A stretch of DNA of 64,000 nt from Aurelia coerulea (GCA_039566865.1 CM076962.1:9542743-9606742), one strand, 5' to 3'; shown: positions 26,050 to 41,830, counted from the stretch's first letter. Numbers and translations: made by a program. Notes: generated by a model from the letters alone, not told the origin.

Positions 26050-28610
26050 TCGACATTAGTTTTTTCTCTAGTCTCATTTTAGCTTTAATGCATTAACAAA
26101 CGTCAATTAAATAAATGTTTATTTTCTCAATTAAAAAAAAAAATATAAACAAAAAGTGGGGATTAACGTACCTTACTAGCTACAATCTATATTATAAACA
26201 GTATTGCACTCATCGTTCTTTTAAACTTTAGTTTAGCCAGTTACTTCATATATAGCACTATATTAGCGCTGCAACAACCATTCCTGGAAACATTACTATC
26301 GACATTAGTTTTTTCTTTGGTCTTATTTTAGCTTTACTGAATAAACAAAAATCGATTAATTAAATGTTTATTTTCTCAAAGAAAACAAAATATAAAAACA
26401 AAAAGTGTCGATTAATGTACTTTAGTAGCTACAATTTATATTATAAAGAGTATTGCACTAATCGTTCTTTAAAACTTTAGTTTAGCCAGTTACTTCATTT
26501 ATAGCACTATATTAGCGCTGCAACAACCATTTTTGGAAACATTACTATCGACATTAGTTTTTTCTCTAGTCATATTTTAGCTTTAATGCATAAACAAACG
26601 TCAATTAAATAAATGTTTATTTTCTCAATTAAAAAAAAAATATAAACAAAAAGTGGGGATTAACGTACCTTACTAGCTACAATCTATATTATAAACAGTA
26701 TTGCACTCATCGTTCTTTTAAACTTTAGTTTAGCCAGTTACTTCATATATAGCACTATATTAGCGCTGCAACAACCATTCCTGGAAACATTACTATCGAC
26801 ATTAGTTTTTTCTTTGGTCTTATTTTAGCTTTACTGAATAAACAAAAATCGATTAATTAAATATTTATTTTCTCAAAGAAAACAAAATATAAACACAAAA
26901 AGTGTCGATTAACGTACTTTAGTAGCTACAATTTATATTATAAAGAGTATTGCACTCATCGTTCTTTTAAACTCTAGTTTTGGCGGTAACTTCTATATAG
27001 CACTATACTAGTGCTGCAACAACCATTTTTGGAAACACTACTATAGACATTAGTTTTTTTTTAGTCTTATTTTAACTTTACTGCATAAACAAACATCGAT
27101 TAATTAAATGTTTATTTTCTTGAAGAAAACAAAATATAAACACAAAAAGTGTCAATTAACGTACTTTAGTAGCTACAATTTATATTATAAAGAGTATTGC
27201 ACTCATCGATCTTTAAAACTTTAGTTTAGCCAGTTACTTCATATATATTACTATATTAGCGCTGCAACAACCATTCCTGGAAACATTACTATCGACATTA
27301 GTTTTTTCTTTGGTCTTATTTTAGCTTCACTGAATAAACAAAGATCGATTAATTAAATGTTTATTTTCTCGAAGAAAACAAAATATAAACACAAAAAGTG
27401 TCGATTAACATACTTTAGTAGCATACATTTTTTATTTTAAAGAGTATTGCACTCATCGTTCTTTAAAACTCTAGTTTTGCCAGTAACTTCTATATAGCAC
27501 TATATTAGTGCTGCAACAACCATTTTTCGAAACATTACCTATAGACATTAGTTTTTTCTTTAGTCTTATTTTAGCTTTTCTGCATAAACAAACATCGATT
27601 ATTAAATGTTTATTTTCTCGATTAAAACAAAATATAAACACAAAAAGTGTCGATTAACGTACTTTAGTAGCTTTAATTTATATTTTAAAGAGTATTGCAC
27701 TTATCGTTCTTTAAAACTTTAGTTTAGCCAGTTACTTCATTTATAGCACTATATTAGCGCTGCAACAACCATTTTTGGAAACATTACTATCGACATTAGT
27801 TTTTTCTCTAGTCTTATTTTAGCTTTAATGCATAAACAAACGTCAATTAAATAAATGCTTATTTTCTCAATTAAAAAAAAAAATATAAACAAAAAGTGGG
27901 GATTAACGTACCTTACTAGCTACAATCTATATTATAAACAGTATTGCACTCATTGTTCTTTTAAACTTTAGTTTACCCAGTTACTTCATATATAGCACTA
28001 TATTAGCGCTGCAACAACCATTCCTGGAAACATTACTATCGACATTAGTTTTTTCTTTGGTCTTATTTTAGCTTTACTGAATAAACAAAAATCGATTAAT
28101 TAAATGTTTATTTTCTCAAAGAAAACAAAATATAAAAACAAAAAGTGTCGATTAATGTACTTTAGTAGCTACAATTTATATTATAAAGAGTATTGCACTA
28201 ATCGTTCTTTAAAACTTTAGTTTAGCCAGTTACTTCATTTATAGCACTATATTAGCGCTGCAACAACCATTTTTGGAAACATTACTATCGACATTAGTTT
28301 TTTCTCTAGTCTTATTTTAGCTTTAATGCATAAACAAACGTCAATTAAATAAATGTTTATTTTCTCAATTAAAAAAAAAATATAAACAAAAAGTGGGGAT
28401 TAACGTACCTTACTAGCTACAATCTATATTATAAACAGTATTGCACTCATCGTTCTTTTAAACTTTAGTTTAGCCAGTTACTTCATATATAGCACTATAT
28501 TAGCGCTGCAACAACCATTCCTGGAAACATTACTATCGACATTAGTTTTTTCTTTGGTCTTATTTTAGCTTTACTGAATAAACAAAAATCGATTAATTAA
28601 ATGTTTATTT
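26050..28610 (+). repeat. 1740-bp spaced higher-order repeat segments
   Basis: About 0.8 kb at 26050-26870 recurs at 27790-28610 with an offset of exactly 1740 bp. The bases at 26581-26660 and 28321-28400 line up exactly, including the A-run and the class-switch to GTGGGGATTAACG. The offset corresponds to seven monomers. The module combines a CTCTAGTC-containing monomer, the A-run, a GTGGGGATT monomer with ATTCCTGGAAAC, and a monomer ending AAAAACAAAAAGTGTCGATTAATG. Confidence 0.82.
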
Positions 28611-31600
28611 TCTCAAAGAAAACAAAATAGAAAAACAAAAAGTGTCGATTAATGTACTTTAGTAGCTACAATTTATATTATAAAGAGTATTGCACTCATC
28701 GTTCTTTAAAACATTAGTTTAGCTAGTTACTTCATTTATAGCACTATATTAGTGCTGCAACAACCATTTTTGGAAACATTACTATCGACATTAGTTTTTT
28801 ATTAGGTCTTATTTTAGCTAACAAACATCGATTAGTTAAATGTTTATTTTCTCAAAGAAAACAAAACATAATCACAAAAAGTGTCGATTAACGTACTTTA
28901 GTAGCTACAATTTATATTATAAAGAGTATTGCACTCATCGTTCTTTTAAACTCTAGTTTTGGCAGTAACTTCTATATAGCACTATATTAGTGCTGCAACA
29001 ACCATTTTTGGAAACACTACTATAGACATTAGTTTTTTTTTAGTCTTATTTTAACTTTACTGCATAAACAAACATCGATTAATTAAATGTTTATTTTCTC
29101 AAAGAAAACAAAATATAAACACAAAAAGTGTCAATTAACGTACTTTAGTAGCTACAATTAATATTATAAAGAGTATTGCACTCATCGATCTTTAAAAATT
29201 TAGTTTAGCCAGTTACTTCATATATATTACTATATTAGCGCTGCAACAACCATTCCTGGAAACATTACTATCGACATTAGTTTTTTCTTTGGTCTTATTT
29301 TAGCTTTACTGAATAAACAAAAATCGATTAATTAAATGTTTATTTTCTCAAAGAATACAAAATATAAAAACAAAAAGTGTCGATTAATGTACTTTAGTAG
29401 CTACAATTTATATTATAAAGAGTATTGCACTCATCGTTCTTTAAAACTCTAGTTTTGCCAGTAACTTCTATATCGCACTATATTATTGCTGCAACAACCA
29501 TTTTTCGAAACATTACCTATAGACATTAGTTTTTTCTTTAGTCTTATTTTAGCTTTACTGCATAAACAAACATCGATTATTAAATGTTTAGTTTCTCAAA
29601 GAAAACAAAATATAAACACAAAAAGTGTCGATTAACGTACTTTAGTAGCTTTAATTTATATTTTAAAGAGTATTGCACTAATCGTTCTTTAAAACTTTAG
29701 TTTTGCAAGTAACTTCTTTTATAGCACTATATAGACAATAGTTTTTTCTTTAGTCTTATTTTAGCTTTACTGCATAAACAAACATCGATTAAATAAATGT
29801 TTATTTTCTCAATTAAAACAAAATATAAACAAAAAGTGGGGTTTAACGTACGTTACCATCTACAATATATATTAAAAAGAGTATTGCACCCATCGTTCTT
29901 TAAAACATTAGTTTAGCCAGTTACTTCATTTATAGCACTAAATTAGTGCTGCAACAACCATTTTTGGAAACATTACTATCGACGTTAGTTTTTTATTTGG
30001 TCTTACTTTAGCTAACAAACATCGATTAATTAAATGTTTATTTTCTCAAAGAAAACAAAACATAATCACAAAAAGTGTCGATTAACGTACTTTAGTAGCT
30101 ACAATTTATATTATAAAGAGTATTGCACTCATCGTTCTTTTAACCTCTAGTTTTGCCAGTAACTTCTATATCGCACTATATTAGTGCTGCAACAACCATT
30201 TTTGGAAACACTACTATAGACATTAGTTTTTTTTTAGTCTTATTTTAACTTTACTGCATAAACAAACATCGATTAATTAAATGTTTATTTTCTTGAAGAA
30301 AACAAAATATAAACACAAAAAGTGTCAATTAGCGTACTTTAGTAGCTACAATTTATATTATAAAGAGTATTGCACTCATCGATCTTTAAAACTTTAGTTT
30401 AGCCAGTTACTTCATATATATTACTATATAAGCGCTGCAACAACCATTCCTGGAAACATTACTATCGACATTAGTTTTTTCTTTGGTCTTATTTTAGCTT
30501 CACTGAATAAACAAAGATCGATTAATTAAATGTTTATTTTCTCAAAGAAAACAAAATATAAAAACAAAAAGTGTCGATTAATGTACTTTAGTAGCTACAA
30601 TTTATATTATAAAGAGTATTGCACTCATCGTTCTTTAAAACTCTAGTTTTGCCAGTAACTTCTATAAAACACTATATTAGTGCTGCCGCAACCATTTTTG
30701 GAAACATTACTATCGACATTAGTTTTTTATTTGGTCTTATTTTAGCTAACAAACATCGATTAATTAAATATTTATTTTCTCAAAGAAAACAAAACATAAT
30801 CACAAAAAGTGTCGATTAACGTACTTTAGTAGCTACAATTTATATTATAAAGAGTATTGCATTCATCGTTCTTTTAACCTCTAGTTTAGCCAGTTACTTC
30901 ATTTATAGCACTATATTAGCGCTGCAACAACCATTTTCTTGAAACATTACTATCGACATTAGTTTTTTCTCTAGTCTTATTTTAGCTTTAATGCATAAAC
31001 AAACGTCAATTAAATAAATGTTTATTTTCTCAATTAAAAAAAAAAAATATAAACAAAAAGTGGGGATTAACGTACCTTACTAGCTACAATCTATATTATA
31101 AACAGTATTGCACTCATCGTTCTTTTAAACTTTAGTTTAGCCAGTTACTTCATATATAGCACTATATTAACGCTGCAACAACCATTCCTGGAAACATTAC
31201 TATCGACATTAGTTTTTTCTTTGGTCTTATTTTAGCTTTACTGAATAAACAAAAATCGCTTAATTAAATGTTTATTTTCTCAAAGAAAACAAAATATAAA
31301 AACAAAAAGTGTCGATTAATGTACTTTAGTAGCTACAATTTATATTATAAAGAGTATTGCACTCATCGTTCTTTAAAACTCTAGTTTTGCCAGTAACTTC
31401 TATAAAACACTATATTAGTGCTGCAACAACCATTTTTGGAAACATTACCTATAGACATTAGTTTTTTTTTAGTCTTATTTTAGCTTTACTGCATAAACAA
31501 ACATCGATTATTAAATGTTTATTTTCTCAAAGAAAACAAAATATAAACACAAAAAGTGTCGATTAACGTACTTTAGTAGCTTTAATTTATAATTTAAAGG

Positions 31601-34600
31601 GTATTGCACTCATCGTTCTTTAAAACATTAGTTTAGCCAGTTACTTCATTTATAGCACTATATTAGTGCTGCCGCAACCATTTTTGGAAACATTACTATC
31701 GACATTAGTTTTTTATTTGGTCTTATTTTAGCTAACAAACATCGATTAATTAAATATTTATTTTCTCAAAGAAAACAAAACATAATCACAAAAAGTGTCG
31801 ATTAACGTACTTTAGTAGCTACAATTTATATTATAAAGAGTATTGCACTTATCGTTCTTTTAACCTCTAGTTTTGGCAGTAACTTCTATATAGCACTATA
31901 TTAGTGCTGCAACAACCATTTTTGGAAACACTACTATAGACATTAGTTTTTTTTAGTCTTATTTTAACTTAACTGCATAAACAAACATCGATTAATTAAA
32001 TGTTTATTTTCTAGAAAAAAACAAAATATAAACACAAAAAATGTCAATTAACGTACTTTAGTAGCTACAATTAATATTATAAAGAGTATTGCACTCATCG
32101 ATCTTTAAAACTTTAGTTTAGCCAGTTACTTCATATATATTACTATATTAGCGCTGCAACAACCATTCCTGGAAACATTACTATCGACATTAGTTTTTTC
32201 TTTGGTCTTATTTTAGCTTCACTGAATAAACAAAGATCGATTAATTAAATGTTTATATTCTCTAAGAAAACAAAATATAAACACAAAAAGTGTCGATTAA
32301 TGTACTTTAGTAGCTACAATTTATATTATAAAGAGCATTGCACTCATCGTTCTTTAAAACTCTAGTTTTGCCAGTAACTTCTATATAGCACTATATTAGT
32401 GCTGCAACAACCATTTTTCGAAACATTACCTATAGACATTAGTTTTTTCTTTAGTCTTATTTTAGCTTTACTGCATAAACAAACATCGATTATTAAATGT
32501 TTATTTTCTCAAAGAAAACAAATAATAAACACAAAAAGTGTCGATTAACGTACTTTAGTAGCTTTAATTTATATTTTAAAGAGTATTGCACTAATCTTTC
32601 TTTTAAACTCTAGTTTTGGCAGTAACTTCTATATAGCACTATATTAGTGCTGCAACAACCATTTTTGGAAACACTACTATAGACATTAGTTTTTTCTTTA
32701 GTCTTATTCTAACTTTACTGCATAAACAAACATCGACTAAATTAAATGTTTATTTTCTTGAAGAAAACAAAATATACACGCAAAAAGTGTCAATTAACGT
32801 ACCTTTGTAGCTACAATTAATATTATAAAGAGTATTGCACTCATCGATCTTTAAAACTTTAGTTTAGCCAGTTACTTCATTTATAGCACTATATTAGCGC
32901 TGCAACAGCCTTTTTTGGAAACATTACTATCGACATTAATTTTTTATTTGGTCTTATTTTAGCTTTACTGAATAAACAAACATCGATAAATTAGATGTTT
33001 ATTTTCTCAAAGAAAACAAAATATAAAAATAAAAAGTGTAGATTAACGTACTTTAGTAGCTTTAATTTATAAATTAAAGGGTATTGCACTCATCGTTCTT
33101 TAAAACTTTAGCTTAGCCAGTTACTTCATTTATAGCACTATATTAGCGCTGCAACAACCATTTTGGAAACATTAATATCGACATTAGTTTTTTCTTTAGT
33201 CTTATTTTAGCTTTAATGCATAAACAAACGTCAATTAAATAAATGTTTATTTTCTCAATAAAAACAAAATATAAACAAAAAGTGGGGATTAACTTAGCTT
33301 ACTAGCTACAATCTATATTATAAACAGTGTTGCACTCATCGGTCTTTAACGTTTAGTTCTGCCAGTTACTTCTTTTATAGCACTATATTATCGCTGCAAC
33401 AACTATTTTTGGAAACATTACTATCGACATTAGTTATTTCTTTCGTCTTATTTTAGCTTTACTGAATCAACAAACATCGATCAATTAAATGTATATTTTC
33501 TCAAAAAAAACAAAATATAAACACAAAAAGTGTCGATTAACATACTTTAGTAGCTTTAATTTATATTTTATAGAGTATTGCACTCATCGTTCTTTAAAAC
33601 TTTAGTTTTGCAAGTAACTTCTTTTATAGCACTATATTAGCGCTGCAACAACCATTTTTGGAAACATTACTATCGACATAAGTTTTTTCTTTAGTCTTAT
33701 TTTAGCTTTAATGCATAAGCAAACGTCAATTAAATAAATGTTTATTTTCTCAATTAAAACCAAATAGAAATAAAAAGTGGGGATTAACATACTTTAGTAG
33801 CTTTAATTTATATTATAAACAGTATTGCACTCATCGTTCTTTAACGTTTAGCTCTGCCAGTTACTTCTTTTATAGCACTATATTAGCGCTGCAACAACCA
33901 TTTTTGGAAACATTACTATCGACATTAGTTTTTTCTTTAGTCTTATTTTAGCCTTACTGAATAAACAATCATCGATTAATTGAATGTTTTTTTTCTCAAA
34001 GAAAACAAAATAAAAACACAAAAAGTGTCGATTAACGTACTTTAGTAGCTTTAATTTTTATTTTAAAGCGTATCGCATTCATCGTTCTTTAAAAATTTAG
34101 TTTTGCAAGTAACTTCTTTTATAGCACTATATTAGCGCTGCAACAACCATTTTTGGAAACATTACTATCGACATAAGTTTTTTCTTTAGTCTTATTTTAG
34201 CTTTAATGCATAAACAAACGTCAATTAAATAAATGTTTATTTTCTCAATAAAAACAAAATATAAACAAAAAGTGGGGATTAACGTACTTTAGTAGCTTTA
34301 ATTTATATTTTAAAGAGTATTGCACTCATCGTTCTTTAAAATTTAAAATTTTACAAGTAACTTCTTTTATAGCACTTTATTAGTGTTGCAACAACCAATT
34401 TTGGAATCATTACTATCGACATTAGTTTTTTCATTGGTCTTATTTTAGCTTTACTGAATAAACAAACATCGATTAAATAAATGTTTGTTTTCTCAATTGA
34501 AACAAAATATAAACAAATAGTGGGGATTAACGTTTTTTACTAGCTACAATTTATATTATAAACAATATTGCACTCATCGTTCTTTAAACTTTTGTTCTGC

Positions 34601-37600
34601 TAGTTACTTCATTCATAGCACTATATTAGTGCTGCAGCAACAATTCTTGGAAACATTACTACAGACATTAACTTTTTCTTTAGTCTTATTTTAGCTTAAA
34701 TGCATAAACAAACCTCAATTAATTAAATGTTTAATTTCTCGATTAAAACCAAATATAAACAAAAAGTGGGGATTAACGTACTTTAGTAGCTTTAATTTTT
34801 ATTTTAAAGCGTATCGCATTCATCGTTCTTTAAAAATTTAGTTTTGCAAGTAACTTCTTTTATAGCACTATATTAGCGCTGCAACAACCATTTCTGGAAA
34901 CATTACTATCGACATTAGTTTTTTCTTAGGTCTTATTTTAGCTTTACTGAATAAACAAACATCGATTAATTAAATGCTTATTTTCTCAAAGAAAACAAAA
35001 TATAAACACAAAAAGTGTCAATTAACGTACTTTAGTAGCTACAATTTATATTATAAAGAGTATTGCACTCATCGTTCTTTAAAACATTAGTTTTGCCAGT
35101 AACTTCTATATAGCACTATATTAGTGCTGTAACAACCATTTTTGGAAACATTACTATCGACATTAGTTTTTTCTTTAGTCTTATTTTAGCTTTACTGAAT
35201 AAACAAGCATCGATTAATTAAATGTTTAATTTCTCGATTAAAACCAAATATAAACATGAAAAGTGTGGATTAACGTACTTTACTAGCTAAAATTTGTATT
35301 TTAAAAAGTAAAGCATTCATCGTTCTTTAAAACTTTAGTTTTGCCAGTAACTTCTATATAGCACTGTATCAGTGCTGCAACAACCATTTTTCGAAACATT
35401 ACTATAGACATTAGTTTTTTCTTTAGTCTTATTTTAGCTTTACTGCATAAACAAACATCGATTATTAAATGCATATTTTCTCAAAGAAAACAAAATATAA
35501 ACACAAAAAATGTCGATTAACGTATTTTAGTAGCTTTAAATTATATTATAAAGAGTATTGCACTCATCGTTCTATAAAACTTTAGTTTTGCAAGTAACTT
35601 CTTTTATAGTACTATATTAGTGTTGCAACAACCATTTTTGGAAACATGACTATAGACATTAGTTTTTTCTTTAGTCTTGTTTTAACTTTAATGCACAAAC
35701 AAACGTCAATTAAATAAATGTTTATTTTCTCAATTAAAACAAGATATAAACAAAAAGTGGGGATTAACGTACCTTACTAGCTACAATTTATATTATAAAA
35801 AGTATAGCATTCATCGTTCTTTAAAAATTTAGTTTAGCCAGTTACTTCATTATATTAGCGCTGCAACAACCATTTTTGGAAACATTACTATCGACATTAG
35901 TTTTTTCTTTAGTCTTATTTTAGCTTTAATGCAAAAACAAACGTCAATTAAATAAATGTTTATTTTCTCAATTAAAACAAAATATAAACAAAAAGTGGGG
36001 ATTAACGTATCTTACTAGCTACAATCTATATTATAAACAGTATTGCACCCATCGTTCTTTAACGTTTAGTTCTGCCAGTTACTTCTTTTATAGCACTTTA
36101 TACTAGTAATGCAGCAACCATTATCGGAAAAATTACTACAGACATTAGCTTTTTCTTATTTTAGCTTTAATGCATAATCAATCCTCAATTAATTAAATGT
36201 TTATTTTCTCAAAGAAAACAAAATATAAACACGAAAAGTGTGGATTAACGTACTTAACTAGCTAAAATTTATATTATAAACAGTCTTGCACTCATCATTC
36301 TTTAAAACTTTAGTTTTGCAAGTAACTTCTTTTATAGCACTATATTAGTGTTGCAACAACCATTTTTGGAAACATTACTATAGTCTTTTGTTTTTTCTTT
36401 AGTCTTATTTTAGCTTTACTGCATAAACAAACATTGATAAATTAAATGCTTATTTTCTCAAAGAAAACAGAATATAAACACGAAAAGTGTGGATTAACGT
36501 ACTTAACTAGCTAAAATTTATATTATAAACAGTCTTGCACTCATCATTCTTTAAAATTTTAGTTTAGCCAGTATAAATGAAGTGTCATTTATAGAACTAT
36601 ATAGGTGCTTTAACGACCATTTTTGGAAACATTACAATAGACATTATTTTTTACTTTAGTCTCATTTTAGCTTTACTGCAGAAACAAACATCGAATATTT
36701 AAATGTTTATTTTCTCAAAGAAAACGAAATATAAACATAAAAAGTGTCGATTAACGTACTTTAGTAGCTACAATTTATATTATAAAGAGTATTGCACTCA
36801 TCGTTCTATAAAACTTTAGTTTAGCCAGTTACTTCATTTATAGCACTATATTAGCGCATTACAACTATTTTTGGAAATATTACTATGGACATTAGTTTTT
36901 TCTTTGGTCTTATTTTAGCTTTACTGAATAAACAAACATCGATTAATTAATTGTTTATTTTCTCAATTAAAACAAAATATAAACAAAAAGTGGGGATTAA
37001 CGTACCTTACTAGCTACAATTTATATTATAAAAAGTATAGCACTCATCGTTCTTTAAAACTTTAGTTTTGCCAGTAACTTCTCTTATAGCACTTTATTAT
37101 TGCTGCAACAACCATTTGTGGAAACATTACCATCGACATTAGTTTTTTCTTTAGTCTTATTTTAGCTTTACTGAATAAACAAACATTGATTAATTAAATG
37201 TTTATTTTCTCAAAGAAAACAAAATATAAACAAAAAGTGGGGATTAATGTACCTTACTAGCTACAATTTATATTATAAAAAGTATAGCATTCATCGTTCT
37301 TTAAAAATTTAGTTTAGCCAGTTACTTCATTATATTAGCGCTGCAACAACCATTTTTGGAAACATTACTACCGACATTAGTTTTTCTTTCATCTTATCTT
37401 AGCTTTACTGAATAAACAAAAATCGATTAATTAAATGTTTATTTTCTCAAAGAAAACAAAATATAAACACAAATTTTGTCGATTAACGTACTTTAGTAGC
37501 TTTAGTTTGTATTTCAAAAAGTATAGCAGTCATCGTTCTTTAAAACTTTAGTTTTGCCAGTAACTTCTACATAGCACTTTATTAGTGCTGCAACAACCAT

Positions 37601-40600
37601 TTTTGGAAACATTACTATAGGCATCAGTTTTTTCTTTAGTCTTATTTTAGCTTTACTGCATAAACAAACATTGATTAATTAAATGTGTATTTTCTCAAAG
37701 AAAACAAAATATAAACACGAAAAGTGTGGATTAACGTACTTAACTAGCTAAATTTATATTATAAACAGTATTGCACCTATCGTTCTTTAACGTTTAGTTC
37801 TTCCAGTTACTTCTTTTATAGCACTATATTAGCGCTGCAACAACCATTTTTGGAAACATTACTATCGACATTAGTTTTTTCTTTGGTCTTTTGTTAGCTT
37901 TAATGCATAAACAAACGTCAATTAAATAAATGTTTATTTTCTCAATTGAAACAAAATATAAACAAAAAGTGTGGATTAACGTACCTTACTAGCTACAATT
38001 TATATTATAAACAGTATTGCACCTATCGTTCTTTAACGTTTAGTTCTGCCAGTTACTTCTTTTATAGCACTATATTAGTGCTGCAACAACCATTTTTGGA
38101 AACATTACTATAGACATTAGTTTTTTCTTTAGTCTTATTTTAGCTTTACTGCATAAACAAACATTGATTAATTAAATGTTTATTTTCTCAAAGAAAACAA
38201 AATATAAACACGAAAAGTGTGGATTAACGTACTTAACTAGCTAAATTTATATTATAAACATTCTTGCACTCATCATTCTTTAAAATTTTAGTTTAGCCAG
38301 TATAAATGAAGTGTCATTTATAGAACTATATAAGTGCTGCAACAACCATTTTTGGAAAGATTACAATAGACATTATTTTTTTCTTTAGTCTCATTTTAGC
38401 TTTACTGCAGAAACAAACATCGAATATTTAAATGTTTATTTTCTCAAAGAAAACAAAATATAAACATAAAAAGTGTCGATTAACGTACTTTAGTAGCTAC
38501 AATTTATATTATAAAGAGTATTGCACTCATCGTTCTTTAAAAATTTAGTTTAGCCAGTTACTTCATTTATAGCACTATATTAGCTCTGCAACAACCATTT
38601 TTGGAAATATTACTATAGACATTAGTTTTTTCTTTTGTCTTATTTTAGCTTTACTAAATAAAAACACATCGATTAATTAAATGTTTACTTTCTCAAAGAA
38701 AACAAAATATAATCAAAAAGTGGGGATTAATGTACCTTACTAGCTACAATTTATATTATAAAAAGTATAGCATTCATAGTTCTTTAAAAATTTAGTTAAG
38801 CCAGTTACTTCATTTATAGCACTATATTAGCGCTGCAACAACCATTTTTGGAAATATTACTATAGACATTAGTTTTTTCTTTGGTCTTATTTTAGCTTTA
38901 CTGAATAAACAAACATCGAATATTTAAATGTTTATTTTCTCAAAGAAAACAAAATATAAACATTAAAAGTGTCGATTAACGTACTTTCTTAGCTTTAGTT
39001 TGTATTTCAAAAAGTATTGCACTCATCGTTCTATAAAACTTTAGTTTAGCGAGTTACTTCATTCATAGCACTATATTAGTGCTGCAGCAACAATTCTTGG
39101 AAACATTACTACAGACATTAGCTTTTTCTTTAGTCTTATTTTAGCTTTAATGCATAAACAAACCTCAATCAATTAAATGTTTATTTTCTCAAAGAAAACA
39201 AAATATAAACAAAAAGTGGGGATGAATGTACCTTACTAGCTACAATTTATATTATAAAAAGTATACCATTCATCGTTCTTTAAAAATTTAGTTTAGCCAG
39301 TTACTTCATTATATTAGCGCTGCAACAACCATTTTTGGAAACATTACTATCGACATTAGTTTTTTCTTTAGTCTTATTTTAGCTTTACTGAATTAACAAA
39401 CATCGATTAAATAAATGTTTATTTTCTCAATTAAAACAAAATATAAACAAAAAGTGGGGATTAACGTACCTTACTAGCTACAATTTATATTATAAAAAGT
39501 ATAGAATTCATCGTTCTTTAAAACTTTGGTTTTGCCAGTAACTTCTTTTATAGCACTATATTAGTGCTGCAACAACCATTTTTGGAAACATTACTATCGA
39601 GATTAGTTTTTTCTTTAGTCTTATTTTAGCTTTACTGAATAAACAAACATCGATTAATTAAATGTTTATTTTCTCATAGAAAACAAAATATAAACACAAG
39701 AAGTGTCGATTAACGTACCTTAGTAGCTTTAATTTGTATTTTAAAAAGTAGATCATTCAACGTTCTTTAAAACTTTAGTTTTGGCAGTAACTTCTATATA
39801 GCACTATATTAGTGCTGCAACAACCATTTTTTGAAACATTACTATCGACATAAGTTTTTTCTTTAGTCTTCTTTTAGCTTTAATGCATAAACAAACGTCA
39901 ATGAAAATAAATGTTTATTTTCTCAATTAAAAAAATATATAAACAAAAAGTGGGGATTAACGTACCTTACTAGCTACAATCTATATTATAAACAGTATTG
40001 CACTCATCGTTCTTTAACGTTTAGTTCTGCCAGTTGCTTCTTTTATAACACTATATTAGCGCTGCAACAACCATTCTTGGAAACATTACTATCGACATTA
40101 GTTTTTTCTTTAGTCTTATTTTAGCTTTACTTAATAAACAATCATCGATTAATTGAATGTTTATTTTCTCAAAGAAAACAAAATACAAACACAACAAGTG
40201 TCGTTTAACGTACTTTAGTAGCTACAATTTATATTATAAAGAGTATTGCACTCATCGTTCTTTAAAACTTTAGTTTAGCCAGTTACTTCATTTATAGCAC
40301 TATTTTAGCGCTGCAACAACCATTTCTGGAAACATTACTATCGACATTAGTTTTTTCTTTAGTCTTATTTTAGCTTTACTGAATAAACAAACATCGATTA
40401 AATAAATTTTTATTTTTTCAAAGAAAACAAAATATAAACACAAAAAGTGTCGATTAACGTACTTTAGTAGCTACAATTTATATTATAAAGAGTATTGCAC
40501 TCATAGTTCTTTAAATTTCTCGTTTTGCCAGTAACTTCTATATAGCACTATATTAGTGATGCAACAACCATTTTTTGAAACATTACTATAGATATTAGTT

Positions 40601-41830
40601 TTTTCTTTGGTCTTATTTTAGCTTTACTGCATAAACAAACATCGATTATTAAATGTTTTTTTTCTCAAAGAAAACAAAATATAAACACAAAAAGTGTCGA
40701 TTAACGTACTTTAGTAGTTTTAATTTATATTTTAAAGAGTATTGCACTCATCGTTCTTTAAAACTTTAGTTTTGCAAGTAACTTCTTTTATAGCACTATA
40801 TTAGCGCTGCAACAACCATTTTTGGAAATATTACTATAGACATTAGTTTTTTCTTTGGTCTTATTTTAGCTTTACTGAATAAACAAACATCGATTAAATA
40901 AGTGTTTATTTTCTCAATTAAAACAAAATATAAACAAATAGTGGGGATTAACGTTTTTTACTAGCTACAATTTATATTTTAAACAATATTGCACTCAACG
41001 TTCTTTAAAAATTTAGTTAAGCCAGTTACTTCATTTATAGCACTATATTAGCGCTGCAACAACCATTTTTGGAAATATTACTATAGACATTAGTTTTTTC
41101 TTTGGTCTTATTTTAGCTTTACTGCATAAACAAACATCGATTATTAAATGTTTATTTTCTCAAAGAAAACAAAATATAAACACAAAAAGTGTCGATTAAC
41201 GTACTTTAGTAGTTTTAATTTATATTTTAAAGAGTATTGCACTCATCGTTCTTTAAAACTTTAGTTTTGCAAGTAACTTCATTTATAGCACTATATTAGC
41301 GCTGCAACAACCATTTTTGGAAATATTACTATAGACATTAGTTTTTTCTTTTGTCTTATTTTAGCTTTACTGAATAAACACACATCGATTAATTAAATGT
41401 TTATTTTCTCAAAGAAAACAAAATATAAACAAAAAGTGGGGATTAATGTACCTTACTAGCTACAATTTATATTATAAAAAGTATAGCATTCATCGTTCTT
41501 TAACAATTTAGTTTAGCCAGTTACTTCTTTTATAGCAATATATTAGCGCTGCATAAACCATTTTTGGAAACATTACTATCGACATTAGTTTTTTCTTTAA
41601 TCTTATTTAGCTTTACTGAATAAACAAGCATCGATTAATTAAATGTTTATTTTCTCAAAGAAAACAAAATATAAACATAAAAGGTGTCGATTAACGTACT
41701 TTAGTAGCTTTAGTTTGTATTTCAAAAAGTATTGCACTCATCGTTCTATAAAACTTTAGTTTAGCGAGTTACTTCTATATAGCACTATATTAGTGCCGCA
41801 ACAACCATTTTTGGAAACATTACTATCGAC
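28611..41830 (+). repeat. Satellite sub-region III: heterogeneous monomers
   Basis: Head-to-tail satellite. From about 33 kb onward the monomers are more diverged from one another than elsewhere. Around 36.5-38.3 kb a distinctive variant carries GTATAAATGAAGTGTCATTTATAG (36571 and 38300, 1729 bp apart, about seven monomers), found again only at 52829. A variant with a short deletion, TTACTTCATTATATTAGCGC, recurs near 35840, 37325 and 39300. A divergent patch, GGTTTAACGTACGTTACCATC, lies near 29840. Nothing other than satellite is visible. Confidence 0.85.

Noticed and set aside
30619..30819. 66-codon plus-strand open frame
   Set aside because: It is satellite monomer sequence with a chance lack of stops.
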